64,000 nt of DNA from Bacillota bacterium (GTDB taxonomy: Bacteria > Bacillota_I > Bacilli_A > RF39 > UBA660): assembly GCA_021771185.1 (NCBI GenBank), contig JAETPN010000001.1:68366-132365 (forward strand). Direction: 5' to 3'. A program made the translations under genes and the position numbers. The first letter of the stretch is position 1; each line of letters begins with the position of its first letter. The notes below the pieces were generated by a model, which saw only the letters and a program-made list of their open reading frames with translations, had not been told where the DNA came from and searched no databases. Shown in pieces: positions 9,988-18,883 of this stretch.

Positions 9988-10074
9988 TTAAATATAAGCT
10001 CCAAGTATAATGATTAAAAGAATAAATAGTACTAAAACGATTGCAGCTCCGCTTACACCTGTATTATTACACAT
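9988..10074 (-). CDS. YjcZ-like small sporulation-associated membrane peptide
   Basis: A 28-residue peptide: MCNNTGVSGAA and then one membrane helix (IVLVLFILLIIILGAYI). Composition and length fit the YjcZ-type family, and it resembles the downstream 42-residue gene. The start at 10074 has AGGAGG seven bases upstream; an in-frame ATG at 10080 is too close to that site. A sigma-K-type promoter lies at 10105-10131, supporting late mother-cell expression. Confidence 0.7.
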   Translation of the reverse strand: MCNNTGVSGAAIVLVLFILLIIILGAYI

Positions 10075-10104
10075 AAACATTCCTCCTTTTTTGTCTTTTC
10101 ACAG

Positions 10105-10131
10105 TATTTTATGGAATTTCTCTGAATGTGT
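10105..10131 (-). promoter_or_regulatory. Candidate sigma-K-type promoter of yjcZ pair
   Basis: On the minus strand AC (10130-10131) is followed by 16 nt and CATAAAATA (10105-10113), matching the sigma-K pattern AC-N16/17-CATANNNTA. The same pattern with the identical -10 occurs before gerE (18193-18219). No sigma-A match fits as well here. Confidence 0.5.
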
Positions 10132-10151
10132 GATTACTTCAGACTAAAATA

Positions 10152-10180
10152 TTGTATTTTTTCTAAATTTTTGATAATAT
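10152..10180 (+). promoter_or_regulatory. Probable sigma-A promoter of prsA
   Basis: TTGTAT (10152-10157), a 17-nt spacer and TAATAT (10175-10180). It lies 28 nt before the start of the foldase gene. Confidence 0.45.
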
Positions 10181-10207
10181 AATAATTGTATGATGAAGGG
10201 AGACAAT

Positions 10208-11167
10208 ATGAAAAAGAAAGCATTAATCATAGGATTATGTTCTATCCTATTAGTTACAGGATGTGGACAAAAAGCAAAATTAAAAAATGGAAAAGAAGTC
10301 GTTGCTGAAATGGAAGGAAAAACCATTACCGCAGAAGATTTATACGATGAATTACGTACACAAGGTGGTACTACAGTATTAGTCAATATGATCGATGAAT
10401 TTATTGCGAATAAAGAAATTGAAACCGATCGTAATGCGAAAGAATATGCAGATAATCAGTTGGAAAATTTAAAGGCACAATACAAACAAGCAGGTCAAGA
10501 TTTTGAAGCAGCACTTACAAATGCTGGATATTCTAGTGAAAGTAAATTTAAAGAAGTTCTTATTTTAGATTATAAGAAAAATAAAGTTGTTGAAAATTAT
10601 TTAAGTGACAATTTAACTGAAAAAGAAATTGAAACTTATTATAATGATGAGGTTTTTGGAGAAATGACTGTAAAACATATTTTAGTTAAACCAGAAACTA
10701 AAGATGATATGACTGATGATGAAAAGACAGAAGCTGAAAAGAAAGCAAAAGAAAAAGCAGAAAAAATTATAAAGGAATTAAACGATGGTGCTAAATTTGA
10801 TGATTTAGTATCTAAATATTCTGATGATGAAGGTTCTAAAGATAATAAAGGATTAATTGAAAACTTTACAAAAGATAGTGTTGTTTCAGATTTCTGGGAT
10901 GCATCTATTAAATTAAAAGACAAAGAATATAGTAAAGAACCTGTAAAAAGTGATTATGGATACCATGTTATTTATCGTATTAGCCAAAAAGATAAACCTA
11001 AATTAAAAGATGTTAAAGAGGACATTAAAGAAAAATTAGTTGAAAATATGTTGAGTGCTGATACTAATTTGCCTACAAAGACATGGGTAAAAATCCGTAA
11101 AAAATATAAATTAGATATCAAAGACGATGATATTAAAAAAGCTTATAAAAAATCAAATAATGCATAA
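10208..11167 (+). CDS. prsA: PrsA-like foldase lipoprotein (parvulin PPIase)
   Basis: An extracytoplasmic chaperone anchored to the outer face of the membrane that helps fold secreted proteins. The lipoprotein signal is MKKKALIIGLCSILLVTGC with the lipobox Cys at residue 19. An N-terminal SurA-like helical domain follows (about 35-145). The parvulin domain begins MTVKHILVKPETKDD, continues FDDLVSKYSDDEGSKDNKG, and ends DYGYHVIYR. About 319 residues is close to PrsA. The upstream ATG at 10190 is rejected because GGGAG precedes the ATG at 10208 and only that start gives a clean signal peptide. It is monocistronic, with a shared terminator. Confidence 0.92.
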   Translation: MKKKALIIGLCSILLVTGCGQKAKLKNGKEVVAEMEGKTITAEDLYDELRTQGGTTVLVNMIDEFIANKEIETDRNAKEYADNQLENLKAQYKQAGQDFEAALTNAGYSSESKFKEVLILDYKKNKVVENYLSDNLTEKEIETYYNDEVFGEMTVKHILVKPETKDDMTDDEKTEAEKKAKEKAEKIIKELNDGAKFDDLVSKYSDDEGSKDNKGLIENFTKDSVVSDFWDASIKLKDKEYSKEPVKSDYGYHVIYRISQKDKPKLKDVKEDIKEKLVENMLSADTNLPTKTWVKIRKKYKLDIKDDDIKKAYKKSNNA

Positions 11168-11197
11168 CAAAAAAAGCGATGAAAATCGCTTTTTAGT
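11168..11197. terminator. Bidirectional terminator between prsA and miaA
   Basis: The stem AAAAAGCGAT/ATCGCTTTTT (11171-11180 and 11185-11194) encloses a GAAA tetraloop, with A and T runs on the two sides. It serves the convergent prsA and miaA genes and overlaps the miaA stop codon. Confidence 0.9.
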
Positions 11198-12080
11198 TTG
11201 TCTTGATATCTTTCAGGATCATTTCAACCGTTTCATTAAAATTTTCTAAATTTACTTGATACCATGTAATATCCATTTGATTACGAAACCAGGTATATTG
11301 CCTTTTTGCATAATTTCGACTACGTTGTTTTATTAAATTTAAACTTTCTTCTAAAGTACACACACCATCAAAATATGGAAATAATTCTTTATATCCAATC
11401 GGTGTCATGACAGCCTTTGTGCGAATGTTTGATTCATAAATTCTTTTAGCTTCTTCTAATAATCCTTCACTCACCATAGTATCAACACGTTTATTAATGC
11501 GATCATATAACGTAGCGCGATCTATCGTTAATCCAATCCACAAAACATCATATAAACAATGATCTGCTTTTGGTTTTTCACTAAATGCCTGGTGATGATG
11601 TTTCATATAAGTAAGGGCTCTTTCTACTCTTTTTCGGTTATTTTTGTGAATTTTTGTCTTAGGATCTTGAGATATTAATTTTTGATACAATTCTTCATTA
11701 GTGTAAGCACTAAAATCTTCTTTCTCCTCTTCATCATCAAATTGATAATCGTAAAGAGCCGCTTTAATATAAAATCCTGTTCCCCCTACTAAAATAGGAA
11801 GATGCCCACGATCATTTATCTCTTTGATTTTCTTTCGAGCCTCTTTTTGAAAATCATATACGGTATAAGTTTCTTCTAATTCTTTGATATCTAATAAATG
11901 ATGAGGAATATTTTCTTGTTCCTCTATGGTAGCTTTGGCCGTTGCAATATCTAAAGATTTATAAACTTGTGTACTATCAGCGTTGATCACTTCCCCATTT
12001 AATTTTTTAGCAAGTTCAACACTTAATTTTGTTTTTCCAACAGCCGTTGGTCCAACAATAACAATCACTTTCTGTTTCAT
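11193..12080 (-). CDS. miaA: tRNA dimethylallyltransferase (MiaA)
   Basis: It adds a dimethylallyl group to A37 of tRNAs reading UNN codons. The 295-residue protein has the P-loop [17 protein letters not shown], the [19 protein letters not shown] motif, PHHLLDI and [15 protein letters not shown], all hallmarks of MiaA. C-terminal [16 protein letters not shown] is the tRNA-binding signature. It overlaps the upstream queA by 4 nt (ATGA), so the two tRNA modification genes are translationally coupled. Confidence 0.97.
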   Translation of the reverse strand: MKQKVIVIVGPTAVGKTKLSVELAKKLNGEVINADSTQVYKSLDIATAKATIEEQENIPHHLLDIKELEETYTVYDFQKEARKKIKEINDRGHLPILVGGTGFYIKAALYDYQFDDEEEKEDFSAYTNEELYQKLISQDPKTKIHKNNRKRVERALTYMKHHHQAFSEKPKADHCLYDVLWIGLTIDRATLYDRINKRVDTMVSEGLLEEAKRIYESNIRTKAVMTPIGYKELFPYFDGVCTLEESLNLIKQRSRNYAKRQYTWFRNQMDITWYQVNLENFNETVEMILKDIKTN

Positions 12081-13102
12081 TTTATAAACATACTATCCCC
12101 AAATGAAAAGAAACGATATTCTTTTTCGATAGCTTCTTTATAAGCATTTAGGATATTTTCCTTTCCAGCAAGGGCACTTACTAACATTACTAAGGTTGAT
12201 TTTGGTAAATGAAAATTCGTGATAAGCGCATCAATTGCCTTAAATTTATACCCAGGATAAATAAAAATTTCCGTATTTCCATGACACTCTTTAAACGTTC
12301 CATATAAATTCATAATAGTTTCTAAGGTACGTACAGAAGTTGTTCCAACACTAATAATACGACGGTGTTCTTCCTTTGCCTTATTTAAAATATCCGCTGT
12401 CTCTTTGCTCATATGATATTCTTCAGAATGCATTTTATGGCTTTTTACATCATCCACTGCAACAGGGCGAAAGGTTCCAAGTCCTACATGTAAAGTTACC
12501 GTTGTAATAAGAATTCCTTTTTCTTTAATTTTATGTAACAAATCTTCTGTAAAATGCAACCCCGCAGTTGGCGCTGCTGCACTTCCTTCATATTTTGCAT
12601 ATACTGTTTGATATCTATTTTTTTCTGTTAGTTTTTCATGAATATAAGGAGGAAGTGGCATTTCTCCTAATTCATCTAAAATTTCTAATAAAATTCCTTC
12701 GTATAGAAGTTTTAAATGTCGGATTCCATCCTCCAAAACAGCAGTGCATTTAGCTTTTAATCGTCCATCACCAAAAGAAATTACAGTCCCCTCTTTCACA
12801 CGTTTTGCTGGTTTACAAAGTACTTGCCATACATCCGACCCTAAATCTTTTAACATTAAAATTTCAATCGCTGCATTTGTATCTTCTTTGTGACCATAAA
12901 GACGTGCTGGAATAACTTTTGTGTCATTTAGTACTAAAACATCTCCCGGTTCTAAATAGTCAAGAACATCTGTAAAATGACGGTGTTCAATATCACCAGT
13001 TTCTTTATCTAACACTAAAAATTTAGAAGCATCACGCTTCTTTAATGGTGTCTGGGCAATTAGTCTTTCTGGCAAATCAAAATCGAAATCTTCTGTTTTC
13101 AT
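12077..13102 (-). CDS. queA: S-adenosylmethionine:tRNA ribosyltransferase-isomerase (QueA)
   Basis: It converts preQ1 in tRNA to epoxyqueuosine using the ribosyl part of SAM. The length of 341 residues is standard. Visible signatures are [19 protein letters not shown] near the start, [43 protein letters not shown], and [18 protein letters not shown] near the end. It overlaps miaA by 4 nt. No tgt or queG is in the window. A remnant resembling a queuosine-precursor transporter is at 32222-32356, consistent with salvage of queuosine precursors at some time. Confidence 0.97.
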   Translation of the reverse strand: MKTEDFDFDLPERLIAQTPLKKRDASKFLVLDKETGDIEHRHFTDVLDYLEPGDVLVLNDTKVIPARLYGHKEDTNAAIEILMLKDLGSDVWQVLCKPAKRVKEGTVISFGDGRLKAKCTAVLEDGIRHLKLLYEGILLEILDELGEMPLPPYIHEKLTEKNRYQTVYAKYEGSAAAPTAGLHFTEDLLHKIKEKGILITTVTLHVGLGTFRPVAVDDVKSHKMHSEEYHMSKETADILNKAKEEHRRIISVGTTSVRTLETIMNLYGTFKECHGNTEIFIYPGYKFKAIDALITNFHLPKSTLVMLVSALAGKENILNAYKEAIEKEYRFFSFGDSMFIK

Positions 13103-13117
13103 TTTTTCAACTCCATC

Positions 13118-13669
13118 TTAATGTATTTTCGTTTGTTTATCTTGATCAAAAAGTTGATCTATTTCATACATCTCATCAAACAAATAATGACAACGCATTT
13201 TTTCATTTTTCCCCTCTTGCATTATACGTTTTAACAAGGCATCGTTATATAAAATACAATCATAACGTGAAAATAGATGCAAGGGAATATCATTAAAAGT
13301 AGAAGCTAAAACATTTACCTCCTCTTTGGTATGATGAAGTAAGCTTTTATCATATAAAGCTAAGCGTAAAACGCCCATACTTAAAGCATACTTAGAATGT
13401 AGAGTATATTCCTCTGATTTATCAATAAACGTCATTTGTTCAATTAAACGGACGATATCCTCTTCTTCATAGTTCCCTATTTCTTTCATCTGATAAAGAA
13501 TATTCTCATCCTCCATATAATCTTCCTTTGAAATCAATGCACGATTCACTTTCATATATTCTTTTAAACTATTGTAAATTGTTAGTAAATGAATTGGCAT
13601 TGGATATAAGGATCCATGCTTATCTTCAAATACGGTAATTTCAATATATGGATCATTTATATTTTCCAT
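13118..13669 (-). CDS. Conserved hypothetical protein, 183 aa
   Basis: I do not recognise this protein. It is acidic, soluble, with no signal peptide or membrane helix. It starts MENINDPYIEITVFEDKHG and is rich in Glu, Tyr and Leu, with a predicted helical middle (EEDIVRLIEQMTFID) and a His/Cys-containing C-terminal third. It lies between ruvB (47 nt away) and queA (15 nt away) on the same strand, so it is probably cotranscribed with queA-miaA. A GGGGGATG site precedes its ATG. Confidence 0.75.
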   Translation of the reverse strand: MENINDPYIEITVFEDKHGSLYPMPIHLLTIYNSLKEYMKVNRALISKEDYMEDENILYQMKEIGNYEEEDIVRLIEQMTFIDKSEEYTLHSKYALSMGVLRLALYDKSLLHHTKEEVNVLASTFNDIPLHLFSRYDCILYNDALLKRIMQEGKNEKMRCHYLFDEMYEIDQLFDQDKQTKIH

Positions 13670-13716
13670 GTTTTCATCCCCCTCTTATCAAAATATAATT
13701 TATTTTAACAAAAAAT

Positions 13717-14709
13717 TTATTTTTTTTCAATGCCTAAATGCTCATAGGCTTTTTCTGTAACCATACGACCACGACTAGTTCTCTTTAAAAGTCCATTTTG
13801 AAGTAAATAAGGTTCATACACATCCTCTAACGTACCACGTTCTTCACCAATCGATGCGGCTAAAGCATCAATACCTACGGGTCCACCATTAAACTGTTCA
13901 ATAATCGATTTTAAAATATGATAATCTGTATTATCAAGTCCTAATTTATCTACTTTTAATCGATCAAGAGACATACTAGCAATCTCTTTATTAATAACAC
14001 CATCACCCATAACTAAAGCAAAATCACGAACACGTTTAAACAAACGATTCGCAATACGTGGTGTTCCTCGACTCCTACGAGCTAGTTCAATCGCGGCTTG
14101 ATCTTCAATTGGTGCTTCCAACACACGACTAGTTCTTTGAACAATTGATGTTAACTCTTCAGTGTTATAAAATTCTAATTTTAATACAATTCCAAAACGA
14201 TCTCGTAAAGGATCAGATAAATCTCCTGCCCTTGTTGTCGCACCCACTAAGGTAAAAGGTGGTAATTCTATTTTTATATTACGACTACTCGCATCATTTC
14301 CAATCATGATATCTAACATAAAATCTTCCATCGCTGGATATAATATTTCCTCAATGTAACGAGGCATACGATGAATTTCATCGATAAATAAAATATCCCC
14401 TGGTTCCAAAGTTGATAAAACAGCAGCTAAGTCTCCGGGTTTTTCAATCGAAGGACCACTAGCTGTTTTGATATTTCCACCCATTTCATTGGCAATAATA
14501 TAAGCAAGCGTTGTTTTCCCTAAACCTGGAGGACCATATAATAATACATGATCTAATGGTTCTTTTCGCATTTTAGCCGCTTTCATAAAAATCGTTAGAT
14601 TCTCTTTAGCTTCACTTTGACCAATATATTCATCAATAGAATCAGGGCGAATACTCGTTTCAAAAGTATCCTCTCCTAACACTTCATTTGTAACAATTCT
14701 CTCATCCAT
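13717..14709 (-). CDS. ruvB: Holliday junction branch migration helicase RuvB
   Basis: The hexameric AAA+ motor of the RuvABC resolvasome. The 330-residue protein has [20 protein letters not shown] at the N-terminus, Walker [12 protein letters not shown], Walker [11 protein letters not shown], sensor motif [18 protein letters not shown], and the C-terminal winged helix ending [20 protein letters not shown]. All match RuvB closely. It is 8 nt downstream of ruvA in a ruvAB operon; no ruvC is present. Confidence 0.98.
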   Translation of the reverse strand: MDERIVTNEVLGEDTFETSIRPDSIDEYIGQSEAKENLTIFMKAAKMRKEPLDHVLLYGPPGLGKTTLAYIIANEMGGNIKTASGPSIEKPGDLAAVLSTLEPGDILFIDEIHRMPRYIEEILYPAMEDFMLDIMIGNDASSRNIKIELPPFTLVGATTRAGDLSDPLRDRFGIVLKLEFYNTEELTSIVQRTSRVLEAPIEDQAAIELARRSRGTPRIANRLFKRVRDFALVMGDGVINKEIASMSLDRLKVDKLGLDNTDYHILKSIIEQFNGGPVGIDALAASIGEERGTLEDVYEPYLLQNGLLKRTSRGRMVTEKAYEHLGIEKK

Positions 14710-14717
14710 CTTATCAC

Positions 14718-15272
14718 CTATTTCAACAATAATTTTAATGCTTCCTTAATTTGCTCCTCGATTGATTTTGTATAATCAACTTTGGTTATTACTTTTTTAA
14801 TATCAGCTTTCTTATATCCTAATCCCTCTAAAACATCAACAAGTTCTTCATTATCCATACTACTATCAGGTGTTGATGTTGATGATAGTTTTCCTTTTAA
14901 GTCTAAGATAATCTGACGAGCAACTTTATCCCCAATCTTTGGAAATTTTTTTAAATAAAGAATATTTTCACGATCAATCGCATCCATTATTCCTGCTGGA
15001 GATCCAGTCGCTAACATAGGTAAAGCCATTTTGCATCCTAATCCTTTGACACTAATTAATTGTAAAAATAAATTTTTTTCCTCTTTTGTCTTAAATCCAT
15101 ACAAAGTTTGCTCATCTTCTCGAACATATTGATATAAGTACACTTTTGTTTCTTCCTGAAGTGTAAATGAATATGGATTTGGTGTATAAATACTATACCC
15201 TAGTCCATGTGTTTCTACCACAATATAATTTCCCTCAATATCTGTAACAATTCCTTTAATATATGCGTACAT
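14718..15272 (-). CDS. ruvA: Holliday junction binding protein RuvA
   Basis: RuvA binds the four-way junction and loads RuvB. The 184-residue protein begins [26 protein letters not shown] (OB fold). The helix-hairpin-helix region is [20 protein letters not shown] and [20 protein letters not shown]. The C-terminal three-helix domain binds RuvB ([20 protein letters not shown]). It is the first gene of ruvAB. Confidence 0.97.
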   Translation of the reverse strand: MYAYIKGIVTDIEGNYIVVETHGLGYSIYTPNPYSFTLQEETKVYLYQYVREDEQTLYGFKTKEEKNLFLQLISVKGLGCKMALPMLATGSPAGIMDAIDRENILYLKKFPKIGDKVARQIILDLKGKLSSTSTPDSSMDNEELVDVLEGLGYKKADIKKVITKVDYTKSIEEQIKEALKLLLK

Positions 15273-15333
15273 TTTATCCCTCTTTTACATATTCTAATTG
15301 TATCAAAATTAAGGAATATTGTCTACCAAAACA

Positions 15334-15365
15334 AACAAAAAAAGTGAACAATTGTTCACTTTTTA
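15334..15365 (-). terminator. Terminator after prepilin-like gene (perfect palindrome)
   Basis: A perfect inverted repeat centred at 15351/15352 (AAAAAGTGAACAA/TTGTTCACTTTTT), with a T-rich run on the minus strand. It overlaps the stop codon of the gene at 15363-16250 and insulates ruvAB. Confidence 0.8.
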
Positions 15366-16250
15366 AGATACCTGGACAATCAACTCTAACTTTCCAGTAT
15401 TTCCAGCTTTATCCGTTGCTCGATAAATTAAACGATAACTTCCTACTTTCGAAGAATTTACTGTTCCTTCTGGTTTAATTTCTTTAAACTGTTCTCCACT
15501 ATTATCTGTAGCTGTTCCTTTTGGAATCGTAAAAGTAGAGCCTTTTGAAATTCTTATTTTTTGATTTTCACTTTTTCCATTAACAACAATTTTAGGGGCT
15601 TCTAAATCTTTCACTGTTACTGTACGCGTTGCAGATGTTGTCATATTGTTATATAAGGCGATATAAGTAATTTTATACGTCCCTAGCTTCTTTGTATCCA
15701 CACTTCCTGTCTTACTTAATGACGAAGGAATCGCATTTTGTTTATAATCATAAGCCATAGCCCCTACATAACTCGTTCCTAAACAGGTTGGTTCTTTATA
15801 CGTAGATCCTAAATTGACATATTCATTACTATTACCACAAAGGACAATCACAGGTCCTCTTTCATTATATTCTGTATCTGTTTCTGTTCCACTATCCTCA
15901 ATTACTGTATATTTAAAATTTTTCTTTTTTCGTTTAATTTCAATTAACATATCATTCGGAAATGATTTATTCGTTTGGGGATTTTTTAGTGCAACATCAA
16001 GGTATCCACTAGATTTCAATGTACCTAAAGTAATTGTCATAATCTCACCATCTTCTGTTGGTAAAGAATATGGATGATCTGTAGCCCAATTTCTTGCAGC
16101 TGCAGCAATTGTTTCTATTTGATCACCATAAGAACTTTTTCTGAAATCTTTAATTGATTTATTCACCGTAGGAACGATTAAAATTCCCATAATACCAATG
16201 ATAATAATCACTGCTAAAAGTTCTACTAAAGTAAAACCTCTTTCTTTCAT
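15363..16250 (-). CDS. Prepilin-like protein with two Ig-like (DUF5011-type) domains
   Basis: A 295-residue surface protein. The class III signal is MKERG/FTLVELLAVIIIIGIMG, with cleavage expected after Gly5 and the Glu at mature position 5 that type IV pilins and pseudopilins share. After about residue 130 come two beta-sandwich repeats of DUF5011 type: GPVIVLCGNSNEYVNLGSTY to RTVTV, then APKIVVNGKSENQKIRISKG to a DKAGNTG motif near the end. Pilins with Ig-like tips are consistent with adhesion. No pilus ATPase, platform protein or prepilin peptidase gene is in the window. It lies 8 nt downstream of the membrane protein at 16259-16561. Confidence 0.8.
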   Translation of the reverse strand: MKERGFTLVELLAVIIIIGIMGILIVPTVNKSIKDFRKSSYGDQIETIAAAARNWATDHPYSLPTEDGEIMTITLGTLKSSGYLDVALKNPQTNKSFPNDMLIEIKRKKKNFKYTVIEDSGTETDTEYNERGPVIVLCGNSNEYVNLGSTYKEPTCLGTSYVGAMAYDYKQNAIPSSLSKTGSVDTKKLGTYKITYIALYNNMTTSATRTVTVKDLEAPKIVVNGKSENQKIRISKGSTFTIPKGTATDNSGEQFKEIKPEGTVNSSKVGSYRLIYRATDKAGNTGKLELIVQVS

Positions 16251-16258
16251 GATATCAC

Positions 16259-16561
16259 CTATCTTTTCTTTAAAAATATACGTATGGTATGATATTCAAA
16301 AATGATAAAGCAAATGACTAATCCCCAACTAAGTACATCATTAAATACACCCGTTGAATAAGTATCAATAATAGACTTAATTGAACTAGGAATATATTTT
16401 GCAATCCAATCATTTACTTCTCCTAAAACAATACTTTCACGAATAAACGTTAAAATACGAAGTAAAATATCTACAAGTGCAATAAAATACACAAAAGCAT
16501 CAAAACTTCGAAATAAATATAATATTAAACAAATGAACAAAATTAAAATAATTAAATCCAT
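16259..16561 (-). CDS. Small membrane protein, unknown function
   Basis: About 100 residues with hydrophobic segments near residues 2-18, 20-40 and 75-95 and a basic C-terminus (RIFLKKR). I do not recognise a family. The frame opens at 16594, but the ATG at 16561 has AGGAGG nine bases upstream and begins the first membrane segment (MDLIILILFICLILYLF). It is immediately upstream of the prepilin-like gene and probably cotranscribed with it, so it could assist that protein at the membrane; that is inference. Confidence 0.7.
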   Translation of the reverse strand: MDLIILILFICLILYLFRSFDAFVYFIALVDILLRILTFIRESIVLGEVNDWIAKYIPSSIKSIIDTYSTGVFNDVLSWGLVICFIIFEYHTIRIFLKKR

Positions 16562-16741
16562 ACAAGCACTCCTCCTATAATACAAAAATATCATACCATA
16601 AATTCGTATGAATTTCTATAATTATTCATTTAGTTTACAGAACAAATGAAAAATAAAACCACTTTATAAATATGTCAATAGTAATTCAAAGATATTAAAT
16701 AAAAACAAGCCCAAAAATAAGCCCAGAACAAATGAAACTTT

Positions 16742-16791
16742 AAAATAAAAACCGTCCATCCTTTATAAAACAAAGGTTTAGAACGGTTTAT
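16742..16791 (-). terminator. Terminator after tRNA-Arg
   Basis: On the minus strand AAACCGT pairs with ACGGTTT and AACCTTT with AAAGG inside it, followed by a T-rich run (TTTTTATTTT). It lies just after the tRNA 3' end. The remaining 16595-16740 is AT-rich with no gene seen. Confidence 0.75.
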
Positions 16792-16799
16792 ATTCTTCA

Positions 16800-16876
<77 letters not shown>

Positions 16877-16903
16877 AGTTGTATAATTATTTGCGACAAA
16901 TTG

Positions 16904-16932
16904 ATTATACAACAAAACCATAAATTATTCAA
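16904..16932 (-). promoter_or_regulatory. Promoter of tRNA-Arg, inside an inverted repeat
   Basis: TTGAAT (16927-16932), a 17-nt spacer and TATAAT (16904-16909) on the minus strand. The -35 overlaps the end of the GerM-like gene. The -10 forms one arm of the inverted repeat 16878-16913 (GTTGTATAAT/ATTATACAAC). Confidence 0.7.
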
Positions 16933-17887
16933 TAGTTTTCAAAACACTTTTATAAATTTCTTCATTATTTACAATGAAATTAACCTCTTTTACATCATAA
17001 TTATCTTCAATTGATAAACAAATACTATAAACAACTTCCTCTAAAATTTTTTGTTCTTCTAAATCATTAAAGATATAGGAATTAAATTCCAAATTCAACG
17101 TATCCTCTAATTCTTCTACGGCAAGTAACTTTGTATTACTATTTAAAAAGCTCATTAAATTGGTATCTGACATGGATCCCGCTGAAAGTTCTTCAATAAT
17201 AATTTTAACTTTATCTTGATTATTATTCATATATTTGGTTACTGGAACATAATAGTATTCATCATTATATTTATTCACATAATAAATAGTTACGTCATCA
17301 ATATCATTTAAACTTGTAAATTCATACTGTTTATTAATTCCAAAACTTCGATTTAATGTTGCAGGCAAAGTAATATTTGTTTGGGGCAATTTTGTTAATG
17401 GTTCTTCTTCAATATAAATAATCACATGTTCAATTTCTTTTAACGTTGTTACAGTATAAACAATAGATTCTATTAATTTTTCCTCATCTTCTTTCTTTAC
17501 GTCTAGTAATTCCTTTGAAAAATTAAGCTTAATCACATGATCCTCATATAACAAAGAAAGTAACTTTGTCCCTTCAGGAATCATTGCTTTAAAACCACTT
17601 GGTACCTTACTTTCTCCCCCACTTCCAATCGTTAAAATAGAAATTAATTCTCTTACTTGTTTTTCAATATTTTCTTCACTTGCGACTGGAACTACCGTTC
17701 TTGCGACATAGTCATTATGATCAATCAAATAAATTTCACTCGTATTAGAGACATCTACATACTCTAATGTTTCTTTTACAGATAATGTTTCACTTACTTT
17801 TCCCGACGGAATAATATAAATTAGAAATAAAGCAAAAAGAGCGATGGTTGTAACAAGGATTTTTTGATATACTTTTCGTTTTAACAT
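16925..17887 (-). CDS. GerM-like protein with two GerMN domains
   Basis: A 320-residue protein with an N-terminal membrane anchor (about residues 8-26, ILVTTIALFALFLIYIIPSG). Two tandem GerMN-type domains follow: about 45-165 (IYLIDHNDYVARTVVPV, ELISILTIGSG, GTKLLSLLYEDHVIKLNFSK) and about 190-315 (TIYYVNKYNDEYYYVPVTKY, then TKLLAVEELEDTLNLEFN). GerM of B. subtilis is a sporulation and germination lipoprotein. Here the anchor is a transmembrane helix, not a lipobox. It sits next to gerE and spoIIIAH. A CATATGATA element at 17906-17914 could be a sporulation -10, but no matching -35 is present. Confidence 0.75.
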   Translation of the reverse strand: MLKRKVYQKILVTTIALFALFLIYIIPSGKVSETLSVKETLEYVDVSNTSEIYLIDHNDYVARTVVPVASEENIEKQVRELISILTIGSGGESKVPSGFKAMIPEGTKLLSLLYEDHVIKLNFSKELLDVKKEDEEKLIESIVYTVTTLKEIEHVIIYIEEEPLTKLPQTNITLPATLNRSFGINKQYEFTSLNDIDDVTIYYVNKYNDEYYYVPVTKYMNNNQDKVKIIIEELSAGSMSDTNLMSFLNSNTKLLAVEELEDTLNLEFNSYIFNDLEEQKILEEVVYSICLSIEDNYDVKEVNFIVNNEEIYKSVLKTIE

Positions 17888-17905
17888 AATTCCACCTCAT
17901 GGTAT

Positions 17906-17932
17906 ATCATATGAAAAAAACACATTAAAAAT
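17906..17932 (-). terminator. Terminator after gerE-like gene
   Basis: ACACATT and AATGTGT pair around TTTA on the minus strand, followed by seven T. It overlaps the end of the gerE-like frame and lies 19 nt before the gerM start. Confidence 0.75.
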
Positions 17933-18146
17933 GTGTCTTTTTTAACGAAATTTCACCAAGTCTTAAAAGTTCTACTACAGCTACTGCACGTCCCTTTACA
18001 CCAAGCTTTTGCATCGTATTTGAAATATGGTTACGAACAGTTTTTTCACTAATACCTAACGTATCTGCAATTTCTGTAGTAGAATTATTTTGAATTAATA
18101 ACTCAAAAACCTCTTTTTCTCGTTTGGTCAATATACTCCCTTTCAT
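17925..18146 (-). CDS. gerE: GerE-like LuxR-type HTH regulator
   Basis: A 73-residue protein consisting of only a LuxR-type HTH: LTKREKEVFELLIQNNSTTEIADTLGISEKTVRNHISNTMQKLGVKGRAVAVVELLRLGEI. Size (GerE of B. subtilis is 74 residues) and sequence pattern identify it as GerE, the last regulator of the mother-cell sporulation cascade that controls coat genes. It has a GAGGGAAAC site before the ATG, a sigma-K-type promoter upstream (as expected for gerE) and its own terminator. Neighbours are gerM-like and spoIIIAH-like genes. Confidence 0.85.
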   Translation of the reverse strand: MKGSILTKREKEVFELLIQNNSTTEIADTLGISEKTVRNHISNTMQKLGVKGRAVAVVELLRLGEISLKKTHF

Positions 18147-18192
18147 GTTTCCCTCACTTTCCCAAAGTTAGGTGGTTTATATTTGTTCATAT

Positions 18193-18219
18193 TATTTTAT
18201 GTGATGTACAAATATACGT
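18193..18219 (-). promoter_or_regulatory. Candidate sigma-K-type promoter of gerE
   Basis: On the minus strand AC (18218-18219), then 16 nt, then CATAAAATA (18193-18201). This matches AC-N16/17-CATANNNTA and has the same -10 and spacing as the yjcZ promoter at 10105-10131. In B. subtilis gerE is transcribed by sigma-K. Confidence 0.55.
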
Positions 18220-18241
18220 GAGAGATATCGCCTAAAAAACC

Positions 18242-18766
18242 TTATTTTTGATGTTTTACAGTAATATACATTTTTTTATCATAATTACTTTGTACCATAC
18301 GCATGATTTTATTTGCTGTAGAAGCATCTAGTTTTTCAGTGTTTACAACTACTTGAACCTGATCTCCATCAATCTTAACAAAAGTCTCATATTTATATTC
18401 CTCTTTAATTTTTGTTTCTAAACTTTCTTCTTCACCACGCGTGATATTTAATAACTTCATTTTTTCAAAGGCATTGTTTTTTTCTTCTGTTGTCGCTTTG
18501 GCATTGGCAAGGATAACTTTTAATTCTTCCATTTCTTTAAGCATTTCTTCATTCGCTTCTACACGTAATGTATCTAGTGCACTTGCCTCTTTTACTTTGA
18601 CACTTGCTTCCTCTTTTTTTGACTTATCTTCTTTACTAGTGACTTCGGCAGTATAATTATTTCCATTGGTTAAAAGTAATTCATTGGGCATTGTAATATA
18701 ATATACACTAAGTACTAAAATCAAACTAAACAACGTTAAAAACCACAAATTTTTCTTATTTATCAT
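18242..18766 (-). CDS. spoIIIAH: SpoIIIAH-like protein
   Basis: A 174-residue protein with one N-terminal membrane helix (about residues 7-25), a charged linker and a C-terminal domain of the SpoIIIAH/YscJ type. ALDTLRVEANEEMLKEMEELK and NITRGEEESLETKIKEEYKYE match the conserved SpoIIIAH region. SpoIIIAH in the mother cell pairs with SpoIIQ of the forespore to form the engulfment channel. Normally it is the last gene of the spoIIIAA-AH operon; here no other spoIIIA gene is adjacent. A CATATAGT element (18794-18801) resembles a sigma-E -10, with a poor -35. Confidence 0.78.
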   Translation of the reverse strand: MINKKNLWFLTLFSLILVLSVYYITMPNELLLTNGNNYTAEVTSKEDKSKKEEASVKVKEASALDTLRVEANEEMLKEMEELKVILANAKATTEEKNNAFEKMKLLNITRGEEESLETKIKEEYKYETFVKIDGDQVQVVVNTEKLDASTANKIMRMVQSNYDKKMYITVKHQK

Positions 18767-18883
18767 GTTTTATCCTCCTAATATATCTAATAAACTATAT
18801 GACGTTTATAAAAAAATAGAACTTCTACTTGCACTTTAAGTATTTATTCTGTATAATAGGTTGCATAAAAAGGAGATGAAATC

